Source: Toxorhynchites rutilus septentrionalis (taxonomy: Eukaryota; Arthropoda; Insecta; Diptera; Culicidae). From it: a stretch of 64,000 nucleotides of DNA. Shown piece after piece: positions 11,018-22,298 of this stretch. How positions within the stretch are numbered: position 1 is the first letter of the stretch; each line of letters opens with the position of its first letter. Below the pieces are notes generated by a model. The model was not told where the DNA came from, made no database searches, and saw nothing but the letters and a program-made list of their open reading frames with translations. Position numbers and translations under genes: made by a program. The DNA is taken from positions 114,876,716 to 114,940,715 of the forward strand of contig NC_073745.1 in NCBI RefSeq assembly GCF_029784135.1, written 5' to 3'.

Positions 11018-14000
11018 GCAGCACAAGAAATCACAATGGCAATGCTGCACCTGCAAATGATGCTGCGATTGGACGACGTCAGTCGCTCACATTGACAGGT
11101 CGCCAACGGCAACGAATCATGTGGACGAGAGAGATGAATGAATTCGTGATTCGTTGCTATTATGTCTGCACAAGATTGGAGACGGACATGTCCGGCAGAC
11201 CAAGAATGCTGGAAATGTTCAACGAGCAGTTCCCACGATTTGCCGGCCAACTAGATCGGAATAAGCTCTACACACGGAGACGAGCGATTTTGTCATACAA
11301 CATGCTGTCCCCGGCTGAAATAGAGGCCATCAAGTTGGAAGTGCAACGAGAACTGCGTAGAGAGAGTGGAAGATTGAGCGATATGTCAAGAAGGAGCTCT
11401 GCTAGGCTGAGTGCATCGTTCGCTAGTGAAAGGCGCGAATCTATTGCACCACCACCGGATCCAGTGGATGAGCCTAGAGGACAAGAGCCGGCAGAGGATC
11501 AACAACGAGGTCAATTAAAGAACGAATTGGCTTTCCACATGGATGCAGCAGTGACCCAGTTTTACGGAACGGACCCCTTAACCCGACACAAGATTCCGAA
11601 GTTGCAGTATTCCCACCGACTAACGAGTGCCGTCCAAGTACTCGACCAGGAAGTACTACCTGTGTACCTGGAAGTGGTAGAGAATCTAGAGGAGCTGCAA
11701 TTTATCGTTTATTGTGGAACTGTAGCTGTTGTACGGACGTTAGGAATGCGCACCTTTCATCAAGACGATAGACAGAACCGCGTACTCTCCAAAAAACCGA
11801 AACCTGCTTGGATGAGACGCCTGGAAGGTCGTATCCAACCGCTCCGAGTAAAAATCGGTCGACTAACGCAGTACAAGAGGGGAAGTCGATCGCGAAAGCT
11901 GATTCGTGGAGTTGCTGAAATTGTGAAGCCGGCAGAGCTCTCTGATCTTAATGAAAACCGCATCATTGAGATCCTCGACACCCATGTACAACGGTTGAGT
12001 GCTCTATCAAAAAGGTAAAGACGTTATACGGAATGTACGAAAAGGCATGCGGATAATCGTATGTTCAGTATGAACGAAAGGGAGTTCTACAGCCGCATCA
12101 AAAAGAAACGCAATAATTACGATGGTGGTCTTCCTGAGATTGACGAAGTTACCCAGTTTTGGTCAGGCTTATGGGAGAACCCTATTCAACACCGAAGTAA
12201 CAGGATGTGGCTGGCAGAAGAAGAGGAATATGGAAACGGACTTGAAGCAATGCCTGCCGTTATGGTAACCGCCCATGATATCAACGAAGCCATTCGATAT
12301 TCCAGGAATTGGGCTGCGCCAGGACCAGATTTCGTGCACAATTTCTGTTACAAAAAGTTTTCTTCAACTCATGGGCGAATGGCAGAGTGCTTCAATAAGG
12401 TATTAGAAAATCCCCAAACAACACCGGAGTTCGTGACCAGGGGAATTACTCATCTGATGCCAAAGGATCAAGACACAGCGAATGCGGCGAAGTACAGGCC
12501 AATAACATGTCTAACGAGCCTGTACAAGCTACTTACGTCGGTGATTAATAAAAAGATACAAAACCATTGCGAAGTTAACGAAATATTAACAGAAGAACAG
12601 AAAGGCTGTAAACAGAACACGCGGGGCTGCAAAGATCAAGCCGTTATCGATGCAGTCATCGTCGGACAAGCAAGCCGAAACAGAAGGAACCTGAGTATGG
12701 CGTACATTGACTATAAAAAAGCATACGACTCAGTACCGCATACGTACCTGATAAAGGTACTAAAAATGTACAAGATACATGATGGCGTCATCAGGTTTAT
12801 GGAACACGCAATGGTAAACTGGAGCACCTCGCTTAGTATCACCGACGGAACAACTATGTTGAGATCCAGAACTCTCAATATTCGCAGGGGAATATTCCAA
12901 GGGACACATTCAGTCCTTTGTGGTTTTGCCTTGCGATGAACCCCTTGAGCAGAGCACTCAACCGAAGCAGCCATGGCTACCATATCAACAGAACAACGAC
13001 AATAAACCATACCTTCTATATGGACGACTTGAAACTGTTTGCGGAATCAACAGAAGCGCTACATAGTCTTCTACAGTGTGTTAGCGACTTTAGTTCCGAT
13101 GTGCGGATGGAACTCGGAATCGAAAAGTGTAAGGCAGTACAGCTCCACCGTGGACGATTGGTGGAGACTGAAGGATTCCGCATTAACGAGAGTGAAGTGA
13201 TTCAAGATTTGGTGGAAGGCGAATCCTATAAGTACCTGGGATTTCTGCAACTGAAAGGGATTTGTCACACAAAAATCAAGAAGGAACTCCAGGAACAATT
13301 CTCGATCAGAATCAACCAGGTTTTGAAAACAAATCTCTGCGGCGGCAAAAAAATCAAAGCCGTCAATACGTTTGCCGTTCCTTTACTCACGTACAGTTTC
13401 GGGGTGCTGAATTGGACGAAAACTGATTTAGAAACAATAGAAGGAGCAATGAGAGTGACGTTTACAAAGCACCGTATGCACCATCCAAAGTCGTCCATAG
13501 AAAGATTCACCTTGCCACGTGTTGAAGGAGGAAGAGGTGTCACTGACATTAGAGCGCTTTGCAGTTCCCAGATCCAGCAGTTGCGGAGTTACTTCGTGGA
13601 AAGTCAGACCCGTCACGATATCTATCGCGCTGTCTGTGAAGCGGACCGTGCATCTGGCGCAGGAGCAGTACGAACTTAGCTGCAATTTGCAGACCATAGA
13701 AGAAAAAATAACATCATGGAAGCAAAAGGAACTTCATGGGACGCACCCCTATCGTTTAGAGCAAGCGCATATCGACAAAGTATTATCGAACACGTGACTG
13801 GTGCGAGGTGAACTCTTTTCTGAAACAGAAGGGGTTATGGTAGCCATCCAGGACCGGATAATAGCGAATAAAAACTACCGAAAGTACATCTTGCACGAAA
13901 ACGTTGTTGACTGTTGCAGAAAGTGCAATAAAGTAGGAGAGACGATTGAACACGTCATAGCCGGCTGTGGGGCGCTAGCCGAATCAGCTTATCTCAATCG

Positions 14001-14642
14001 TCACAACTCGGTTGCCAAGATTGTTCATCAACAGCTAGCATCAAAACGCAACTTGGTAAATCAGTTGGTACCCTACTACAAGTATATTCCGGATCCGGTT
14101 TTGGAAAATAGCTGCTACAAGCTGTACTGGGATCGCGAGATTATTACGGATGCCCGAATACCAGCTAATCGCCCTGAAATTGTGGTCTACGATAAAAATA
14201 AGAAAGAAGTGCTGATAATAGACATTGCAATACCGTTAGACCACAATCTACAATCTACGTTTGCTGCCAAGATAACCAAGTATTACGACTTAGCAGAAGA
14301 ACTTAAACAAATGTGGCATTTGGAAGGCATCCGTATTATACCAGTAGTGATCTCTGCTACTGGTTTAGTTCCACACTCTCTCACGCAGTCATTGGAGGTG
14401 CTGCAAGTAACAGAGCAGCTTGCGGTTATACACAAAGCGGTGATTCTTGGAACGTGTAACATAGTGCGACGGTTCCTGAATCACCATAATTAGAACACGA
14501 TGATTGTGCAGACACTATTATAAAGAAAAAAAGATACCACAGAGCCTAATCCCCCTTTGGCATTTAAGAAGCCCGGGGGTAGGTGAATATTCCAGCTCAA
14601 TGCTGAGAAGTGCCATAACTCTATATAATAATAATAAATAAT
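11003..14642 (+). mobile_element. Dong/R4-clade retrotransposon copy B3
   Basis: It has the same body and 3' UTR as B1 and B2, ending in ATAATAATAATAAAT at about 14624-14640. It lacks the 5' UTR stretch equivalent to 2984-3478 of B1. The poly-purine stretch in the 3' UTR is shorter than in B1 and B2. It sits 1.1 kb downstream of B2 in the same orientation. Confidence 0.83.
11024..14493 (+). pseudogene. Broken polyprotein gene of Dong/R4 copy B3
   Basis: The N-terminal frame is continuous here through the place where B1 has a stop, showing that the Myb-like segment and the upstream 5' region form one ORF. Private lesions are a TAA at 12016-12018 (TTA in B1), a 1-nt loss at about 12900 just before the RT core, and TGA for TGG at about 13796. 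The shared frame change lies near 13660. RT motifs, the CCHC knuckle and the RPE(I)VVYD endonuclease region are all still readable in pieces. The copy is dead as read. Confidence 0.8.
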
Positions 14643-15201
14643 GAAACTTGTACAGAATTCAGTTTTTAAAATTGCCTTTGGGAATAATCGCATTATTGAA
14701 AAAGTATTCTTTAGAAAACCATGAACGTTCGCTTAGCAAGAAACGTGAATGTTTGAAGGTATTGATAACAAAAAATAAATTTTAGGTGGGACGAAATTTG
14801 CCGGGTCAGCTAGTCACCTATGAATTATTACCCCTTTAGCTATCGGATAAGCACTACAAACACGAAATATATTGTTCATCGGTAAAATGTTTAATTCTAT
14901 TTTGAAAATCACAGATAAAATTGTCCCATAGAGATCAAATATAACACAACTACTGTCACGGTGGATGGCACAATCAGTTGACCTGAAAACATAGAAAAAT
15001 GGAAATTTTTTAGTGTTCTAGATGAAAATCAACCGTCAATCTACGTCATAAGTTGATAACTGACATCAATTTGCAAACGAATAAAAGTTCAATCAAAACA
15101 CACATTTCATACCAGAGCAGTCGCTAATTTCAAAGTGACCCCGCTCATCCATCCTCAATCGGCTCCATTTTGTCAGCTGGGTGAAATCTGCACAAGAAAA
15201 G
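14643..15201. other. Gene-free stretch downstream of the Ig gene
   Basis: It holds the short repeat end at 14726-14813 and otherwise unremarkable AT-rich sequence. The 3' UTR of the minus-strand Ig gene must lie in its right part, but I see no clear poly(A) signal. Confidence 0.5.
14726..14813 (+). repeat. Dispersed repeat 3' end, Helitron-like CTAG terminus
   Basis: The sequence runs from gaacgttcgcttag through aaacgtgaatgtt to gacgaaatttgccgggtcag and ends CTAG followed by T. Related ends occur at 41370-41447 (plus, ending TTAGT) and 45413-45500 (minus, ending CTAGT). A fixed CTAG end with a following T suits a Helitron terminus, but I see no clear terminal hairpin, so the class is tentative. 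Confidence 0.45.
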
Positions 15202-15466
15202 CTAATCAATTATTGAGGTAAACGCCATCGAATGAAACACATTCTGCAGGAGCAGCAGCAGCAGTGTCAGAAGGACATTACCGTAATAGATTGTTTCGCG
15301 CTTCCGCACATAGCTGGAACCGGCCACGGTTAGAATGCATCCGATGGAGGTGGGCGAAATGAGTAGATGCTTGTCAATAAGTCCGTACACCGTTTTGTTG
15401 TACATGTGATGCCGATCCGATACTACTATGGTACGGGAGCTTACCAGCAGCAAGTCTCCGCTTACC
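15202..15466 (-). CDS. Two-Ig-domain cell-surface protein, last coding exon
   Basis: This exon follows the acceptor tttcacag and enters in phase 2, completing a Val codon. It has 87 codons and then TAG. It encodes the end of the second Ig domain (VSGDLLLVSSRTIVV, then GCILTVAGSSYVRK, where the Cys is the second Ig cysteine) and a C-terminal hydrophobic run (NVLLTLLLLLLQNV). That run is near the end, so the protein is either GPI-anchored or has a short C-terminal membrane anchor. Joining to exon 15679-15790 keeps the frame exactly. Beat-type insect Ig proteins have the same two-domain plan; membership is inference. Confidence 0.8.
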
Positions 15467-15678
15467 CTGTGAAATGGAGAGTTGGAGTTGTTACCATTTG
15501 CTTTTGCAAGATTTTTCAAGTATCATTTATAACGTGAATGTTTTTTTGTCAACCACGGGTGTACTAAATCAATCAACAGGATTTTCAAATCCAACGGAAA
15601 TCAATCCAAACGCGTTTGAACAATTTTCACTTTCCCTGGATATAAGATAACCAAAATGAATAACATTACTCAACTCAC

Positions 15679-15790
15679 ACAAGCACCAGATTAGGTTCTG
15701 GATAAATCATGAAAACGCTACACTTGATCAGCAGCATGTTCTCCTTCTCGGCATCGTTTTCGTAATGGAGCAGCAGCATCTTCTCCGGTA
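15679..15790 (-). CDS. Two-Ig-domain cell-surface protein, penultimate coding exon
   Basis: The exon is bounded by acceptor ctgctgtcag and donor GTGAGT. It enters in phase 1 and leaves in phase 2. It starts the second Ig domain: VPEKMLLLHYENDAEK links from domain 1, then LLIKCSVFMIYPEPNLVL carries the first cysteine of domain 2 and the typical YPEP turn. The phase matches both neighbours, which strongly supports a real spliced gene. It is too short for a simple ORF scan. Confidence 0.8.
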
Positions 15791-15932
15791 CTGACAGCAG
15801 GCAATAACATCCACGAGCACCGGCACCAGCAAAGAATCACAAGAGAAAGCGGATATATTGAATTCGAAATAATCTATCCCATCAATCTTTCGCCAACAGC
15901 CATCAGAAGTGGAAAGGTGAAGAATTGCTTAC

Positions 15933-16104
15933 CGACGATTTGGAAACGGGCTGCCTTCCGATCGAATGACTCGTAGGTTTGCACCGAACACATGTATTCT
16001 CCACTGTGGTTCAGTTTTGGATGCTGTATCACCAATGCACGGTACTTGTAGTTAGCTGATTCAGACATCGAGTAGTTGGTACGCAGTTCGCTTTTGAATT
16101 GGTT
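15933..16104 (-). CDS. Two-Ig-domain cell-surface protein, exon for second half of Ig domain 1
   Basis: The exon is bounded by acceptor catcaacag and donor GTAAGC. It enters in phase 0 and leaves in phase 1. The product NQFKSELRTNYSMSES..., then HPKLNHSGEYMCSVQTYE and FQIV, is the F and G strand part of an Ig domain with the diagnostic SGEYxC motif. It continues directly from the exon at 29892-30229, 13.8 kb upstream on the minus strand. Two possible N-glycosylation sites (NYS, NHS) suit an extracellular protein. Confidence 0.85.
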
Positions 16105-16418
16105 CTGTTGATGAAACATAGGACAGATGGATAGTGGAAACATGATGATATAAGGGTGCTCGAACATCAATCAATGCAAAAGCTTTGAGGATATTCTCAT
16201 TCGATGGGGTGAGTAATTATCAAATTAGCTTCCGAGTTTTGTTGCTCGGTCAAACTAGCTATAGTGTTGGTCAAAATAAAAAGTACAAAGTCAGAAAAGT
16301 GCCAAAACACGGGCAAGCAAAGCAGCTGTCAAGAATTAATTGAACATTCAAAATTGCCGAACTTGTCTTAGACAGGTGAGTCCTAGGTGAGAGACATAAG
16401 TACATTTTGTTGGTTTAA

Positions 16419-16654
16419 CCCTTTGCGATCCTTTGTCTGCTCTCAGCCACTACAGCAAGAAATCACACTAAATACTTTATTCAGCGTTGCAATATTTTTT
16501 TTTTAAACGAACTTAAATTTTTGTGAACTTTCTCACGAATGTACACGGAGTTTCTATGAATACTAGGTAACGGTACTCGGTATTAATAAAATACTATTAG
16601 CGTGGAAAAATAGGAGGATATCTTACAAAGGAAATTAATTACGATCGCAAAGTG
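16419..16654. mobile_element. piggyBac-like MITE (236 bp)
   Basis: Flanked by TTAA at 16415-16418 and 16655-16658. The ends are CCCTTTGCGATC on the left and, read inward from the right, CACTTTGCGATC. TTAA duplication and C-rich starts are typical of piggyBac-superfamily elements. It has no coding capacity. Confidence 0.75.
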
Positions 16655-16658
16655 TTAA

Positions 16659-17055
16659 AAACATCGAAAAATCGAACAGACGTAACCCACGCGTGACTTT
16701 AGGGTGCCAGTGTCATATTCCTCAATGCCCCAGATTTAAATCGACTGAACTAACGTTCACATGTTTCGTCCTATAATATCTCTTCACCGACAGCTTTCAC
16801 AAGTTCGTTTAAATTTGAGCAACAGTGTTTTTTCAAAGTTATGCAAAATCCATAAAATTCAAACATACTCGAAGCATGGAATTATTTTGAATTTATAACC
16901 TCACAATGTTTCATTTGCAAAAGAATTTTTTCTTTCGATGCCAAATGACTTAAAAATGCATAATACGTCGAGTTCTGGTATTATCTCGATGATACTCAAT
17001 CACCTACTACAATGCTCCAAATCTGATGTCAGCGTTCGACACCTTGACGTTTTTA
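16659..17055. other. Intronic stretch with no recognisable feature
   Basis: AT-rich; no ORF, inverted repeat or family similarity that I can see. Confidence 0.5.
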
Positions 17056-17462
17056 AATGTAGAGTAAAGTGACCAGATGGTCAGAGGACTAATGCGGGAC
17101 ACAGAAAACGAAACGTTATGTATATACGTTATGTGAACATAAACCATAGTCTAGAGAGTCTCATTTATTCGTGAAACTCTTAACATGTGTCCAAGGAATT
17201 AAACCTGACCTGTAATCACTCAGTTGTGATTTTTCGGTGGTTTAGATTTTGTTTACGCCTGAAAATCTCCCACTCGGTAAGAGCATTTAGGTCTGGCAAA
17301 CACGATTCAAATTCTACAATTTTCTTCCAATTATCTAATGGAATGCTCGAAAATTCCAATCCATTTTTCATCGATTTTAGTGTTAACGTATGCATTAAAA
17401 AAATGGACTAATTTCGGATGGCGATGAAAAAAAAACAACAAAAGATAATTTGATGGAACAAA

Positions 17463-18345
17463 TTTTCGTTAAATGTTAGGTTTATTAAGCCTACAACAAA
17501 AATGATTCAAGGCTGTTGATTCGCAGCAGCAGCACTGTCAAGCAACTTGATGAGTTTTTCATACTGCCAGCTCCACCCCACAGCGAAGGAGTTGGACATT
17601 CTGAGGCACTTTGTGTCCGCCAGATATAGCCAATCTGGTATTTACAATATCCTCTCTCTGCCGCACCTTAAGCTGGGAGATCGAAGCATCCGGTCAAATG
17701 ATGAAGGAGAATCTGGCCAAAGGGGACATTTTTATGCGGAAGCGTCAGATGAGACCGACCGTATCTGAGCTGAGCAGCAGGCAATCTTCCAGAAGAAATA
17801 GCTTGAGGTATCGGTCAAAACCTTTTTTCCGGTTAAAGAAGTGAAGAACTTCTTTTCGTACTCATAATGAAAGACAAAACGTACTTGATGCTAGAATTCA
17901 ACGAATGCAAGGAACCGCATACTTTACGTTTCCTAGATAAGTGATGGCGACGAATATATCACCCACATCAAGTTCTCCAAGAAGGTCATTCTCTGACAAA
18001 CGAGAAGGGAATATCCAAGCCGCTCTTCTTTCGAGACATATGGCAAACTGGGAGATATACAGCACGAAGTGCTTGCCGGAAGTTGCGAAGGTGATGTGGC
18101 CGAACCTGGGATCAGCCCATTATGCCAAAAGATCACTGGAGGATGGATCGGCTGGAGATAAACCGCCAACCTTACCAACATCCCCCAGCTGCGACCGATA
18201 GAAAACTTTTGGGCGAATGGCCAAAATGGAGAGACAGCCGACCACCAAAGCCACGAAAAGGTAAAAGAACACGCTGACATATATCTTCTCATCGGCCATA
18301 GTTGACGTTCCGGCCAACTTCCGTAAGGCCGCCAAGCGTTTCATT
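17463..18345 (-). pseudogene. Decayed protein-coding pseudogene of unknown family, membrane-anchored N-terminus
   Basis: On the minus strand an ATG at 18344 opens MKRLAALRKLAG... and then MADEKIYVSVFF, a ~20-residue hydrophobic segment (LFVALVVGCLSILAI) and RPKVFYRSQLG, before TAA at 18120. Readable segments continue in shifted frames with GHITFATSGKHFVLYIS and ENDLLGELDVGDIFVAIT, then the end YEKLIKLLDSAAAANQQP followed by a stop near 17516 and AATAAA near 17480. Lack of introns and a poly(A) signal suggest a processed copy. I do not recognise the family. It lies inside the Ig-gene intron. Confidence 0.5.
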
Positions 18346-18413
18346 TACGATACTTCATCAAACAACCCTGTCTCTTCTTGTCCCGTATACACTAGTTATT
18401 CCGGCTTATTTAA

Positions 18414-18600
18414 CACGTTAAGTCCTGACCGAGCTAGAGGACCAAAGATGAACTTTTCGTCTTATTCACGTTGGTCCCTGCGGATCAATAGGGGACTTTT
18501 ATAAAAAATATTTTCTAATTTTGTTGCTGTCGTTTCCATTTGACACTCTCTAAACAAAAAGTCCACTGTCGGTGCGATGAAACCAGCCCAACATATTAAT
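18414..18600 (+). mobile_element. Fragment of TTAA-flanked MITE family (CACGTTAAG ends)
   Basis: It starts after TTAA (18410-18413) with CACGTTAAGTCCTGACCGAG and runs collinear with the complete copy at 60633-60867, including the aaagtccactgtcggt block. The right end is lost. Confidence 0.6.
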
Positions 18601-19440
18601 TTTTGGATGCATTGGAAGATCTCTTGAACAGTCTGTCAAATAAAAGTTTTTTTTGTGGTTCATCTATTTAATAAAATCAACATGATCAAATTGTAATATT
18701 GAAATATATTGATATCGCGGGACATTTTCGTTTCTTTTGCCAAATGCGGGACGTTTCGCGGGACGTAATCTTACGCGGGACATTTTGTGGAAATGCGGGA
18801 CTGTCCCCCGTAACGCGGGACGTCTGATCAGTTTAATGTAGAGGGAAGGTGACGCTGATCCGACCTCCTAAATTGCAACGGGCATTCATCACATAAAATT
18901 CTGTTTTTTTGCCAACTTCGGCATTGAAATTAATACTATAACTCTTAAACTATGTTTTATACAGGTCGATGTGGTTCATGAGTGCTAAAAAAAGGGAAAC
19001 CAGAGGCAGAATCGGAAGTCTCATTCTTCGACACCTTCAAAAATGGTGGTCATAAACCGACCTCCCCATGGTACTGAACCGGCCTTCGATTTTTTACAGC
19101 GACTCTACTCCCAATTGCCCGGAAATAACATACACCCTTTATCATATAGGTTAAGGAAAAAAGAATATAATCTTGTTTTGACCTCCGGTTTGCTGATAAT
19201 GGCTCTAAATGACCAACAATGATGGATACCCCCTACGATATGGGTATCGGGTGAAAGGACTATAACAGTAAAGTCGAATATCGTATTCCGATGCCATTTT
19301 GTAAACGAATATGGTGGCTTCCGGTTAGTTGAAAACGGCACTAATAGACCGGAAATGAAGTTGAAGGAGTAGAGTTAGACCAGTGTTAAAGCGAGACAAA
19401 GACAGTTTTAGAGCGACAGTAAAAGAACACATGCACAAAC

Positions 19441-19897
19441 GAAACGGGGCCGGAAACGGAAACGGAAACGGAAACGGAAACGGAAACGGAAACGGAAACG
19501 GAAACGGAAACGGAAACGGAAACGGGGCCGGAAACGGAAACGGAAACGGAAACGGAAACGGAAACGGAAACGGAAACGGAAACGGAAACGGAAACGGAAA
19601 CGGAAACGGAAACGGAAACGGAAACGGAAACGGAAACGGAAACGGAAACGGAAACGGAAACGGAAACGGAAACGGAAACGGAAACGGAAACGGAAACGGA
19701 AACGGAAACGGAAACGGAAACGGAAACGGAAACGGAAACGGAAACGGAAACGGAAACGGAAACGGAAACGGAAACGGAAACGGAAACGGAAACGGAAACG
19801 GAAACGGAAACGGAAACGGAAACGGAAACGGAAACGGAAACGGAAACGGAAACGGAAACGGAAACGGAAACGGAAACGGAAACGGAAACGGAAACGG

Positions 19898-19944
<47 letters not shown>

Positions 19945-20170
19945 GAAACGGAAACGAAAACGGAAACGGAAACGGAAACGGAAACGGAAACGGAAACGGA
20001 AACGGAAACGGAAACGGAAACGGAAACGGAAACGGAAACGGAAACGGAAACGGAAACGGAAACGGAAACGGAAACGGAAACGGAAACGGAAACGGAAACA
20101 GAAACGGAAACGGAAACGGAAACGGAAACGGAAACGAAAACGGAAACGGAAACGAAACAGAAACGAAACG
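19441..20170. repeat. GGAAAC hexanucleotide satellite, about 120 units
   Basis: Almost pure (GGAAAC)n over ~730 bp. There are two GGGGCC interruptions 78-80 bp apart near the left end (19446, 19525) and a GAAAAC variant block at about 19901-19944; both ends degrade into single-base variants. The unit has no stop codon in any of the six frames, which is why long artificial ORFs (Gly-Asn, Val-Ser, Phe-Arg dipeptides) run across it. I do not regard these as genes. The length probably varies between individuals. Confidence 0.95.
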
Positions 20171-20303
20171 GGAATGGAAACGACAACACTCAAATCCCTA
20201 CGTTCAACATTCAACGCTCACCGTTCAACGGTCAACACGCAAACACAAACGCCCACACACATAGCAAAAACAAAGGGACAATTTAGAACGCCCCTGAAAC
20301 TAA

Positions 20304-21410
20304 AGGTGGGACCATAATGCCGCGCTATGCGTCGCGTTGCGACAATTGTGCTTTGACACTCAATTTTAAATATGTGTGTTTCCATTTAGTCGAACACAAT
20401 AATGCGTTGCGTCATTAGCATCGTTGTACTAAACGCTAACATTTGTTCTAAACTGCTTGCGACGAATTCGCGATGACAGTGGCATGGTGTCGACGTCTGG
20501 TGGCAACTTCAAATTAGGGCCATAATTTGGGTCCCAAACTCGTTAGTGTAATCTCTATCAAGACGGGTCTATGGTACTAGGTGAGGCCGTTTCGTCACTA
20601 AGTTGGTTAGGGGAGCGGTATATAAACAAGTACGGAAGAAAGCAGAAGGGGATTTTTTTCCTTGAAGCGTGAAAGAGACAGACTGATCACGAGCGAGCTT
20701 GGGCACAAGCTTATTGTGTTTTGTTTACAAACAAAACACAGTAGACTTCCAAAATGGCTGAAGAGTGGTTTTAGCAAGTTGGCCCACCTTAGGATATACT
20801 TCTACGCGCCTTGATCTCTATCAGATTAGAAGACACGAAGCCGGTTTTTAAATTCTAAAATTTGAATGAACATTTTCACATCATGTTATTTGATTACTTG
20901 AAACACGTGTTTCTGACTTTCATTCAACCATATGGCTAAACGATTCCAACATTGTTGCTGAATTTTTTCATCATAATATAGAGTTGTCTTCATAAACAAT
21001 TTTCGTATGAGACTTTTTCACAACCTGCAAACAAAAATGTTTTTCATTTAAATAGAATACTAGTTTGATATGGAAAAGTTAATTTTCATTCACAATTTTA
21101 ATTTTGAAAACATGTTCATTCCGACTGAAAATCAGCTATTCTTTCACGCTACCCTAAACTAGTAAACGAAGCTCAATGCCGGATATGTCAATGTGTTGTT
21201 TTTAAAAACATTCAACTGATCCGTTGACACAACAAGAACAAGATTTTCATACGAATTTTATTTTGTTTTTATTTACATGAAAAGTGGTGACGCGAATGCT
21301 AGATTGTGACTGCAAATCAACAGACTGCGTCAGGCGAATGTTTTAGTACAAAACGCAAACAATGACAGCTGATGAGAAGCAACGCACAACGCGGCATTAT
21401 GTTTCCACCT
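20304..21410. mobile_element. Non-autonomous Harbinger-like DNA transposon (1.1 kb)
   Basis: Terminal inverted repeats of about 25-40 bp: AGGTGGGACCATAATGCCGC at the left and AGGTGGAAACATAATGCCGC read inward at the right. TAA lies on both sides (20301-20303, 21411-21413), fitting the 3-bp TWA duplications of PIF/Harbinger elements. No transposase-like ORF is present. Confidence 0.7.
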
Positions 21411-22298
21411 TAAGTCAGGCCATGTGCTACAGGTTACAAAACAAAAATCATTTTATATAGCTTGTTGTAGAGAGCAAATCATAAGCAATCTAAATTGCCT
21501 TGTTTTGTAGTTTTTCGATACCTACAAGAATATTTAACTCAATTTCTGTATAGGTCAAAAATCTAACTTTTCCTTTTTTGAAGCTTTGAAACGGCGCCAA
21601 AACGCTAGAATGAAGGAAGCTGGAAAAAGGTTACCATTCATCCAAATTGTCAGCGTTGTGACACCTTCCATTTGACACTACTAAAAATTCGGTAGGTAGT
21701 GTCATTCCCGAGATTCAAGGGGTGGTCGGATTAGGGCAACCTTCTCCTATACGTATTAAGACGTTGGAATTCACAGGTGGTCGATTGACACTGCAATACT
21801 TGTTCGCTAACTGGACTGTAAACGAAACCCAGTTATCGAATTCCACTTGCTCACTAGGCTGACATATCGTTTGATATACTCACATTTTATTGATACATTT
21901 TACGCATGCCTAGTCAAAGAGCGGTCTAGTTATAGTACGCTTAGTTAGCGAAAGACTACTGTATATAATTAAAACTACATTCGTTTAGCCGCACTTGAAA
22001 AAAAAACTTGAAACACTTACAAAACAACTAGGAATGTTCTTTTTATCGGGATACTTATTTGCTGTAGTGATAATGTATTAAAGTCACTTTTGTTGAAAGG
22101 ACGTGCGTCACAATCACACACACAAGGCGGCATCGATGGATATAAACAATCAAACGTCGATTTTTCCCGAGACATACGTTTAGCCGCAGGGCATAAAAAT
22201 CGAGTGTTCGCATAATCACCAAGCCTTTATCTGTGTTTTTTGAAAAAATACTTGGGAATATTCAATTTACAAGATAAATATTAGATGTACAACGTAAG

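Larger units (their letters stand above)
17056..18853. repeat. Imperfect 18-19-bp direct repeats flanking the pseudogene segment
   Basis: AATGTAGAGTAAAGTGAC at 17056-17073 and AATGTAGAGGGAAGGTGAC at 18835-18853 bracket the segment. This is consistent with an old target-site duplication. Next to the right copy lies a cluster of CGCGGGAC-like motifs (18716-18822). The right copy overlaps the proposed end of the 18841-21747 element, so the two readings compete. Confidence 0.4.
18841..21747. mobile_element. Candidate TA-flanked DNA transposon enclosing the hexamer satellite
   Basis: The left end GAGGGAAGGTGACGCTGATC resembles the inverse of the right end, GGAGAAGGTTGCCCTAATCC read inward, and both abut TA (18839-18840, 21748-21749). 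Match is about 20 of 28 bases, so this is tentative. No transposase is visible; the satellite and the Harbinger-like element lie inside. Confidence 0.35.

Noticed and set aside
19383..20264. Long ORFs of Gly-Asn, Val-Ser and Phe-Arg repeats
   Set aside because: They are read-through of a hexamer satellite that has no stop in any frame; there are no flanking domains.
21802..21955. MITE defined by the 10-bp inverted pair TTCGCTAACT/AGTTAGCGAA
   Set aside because: The inverted match is short and there is no target duplication; chance is likely.
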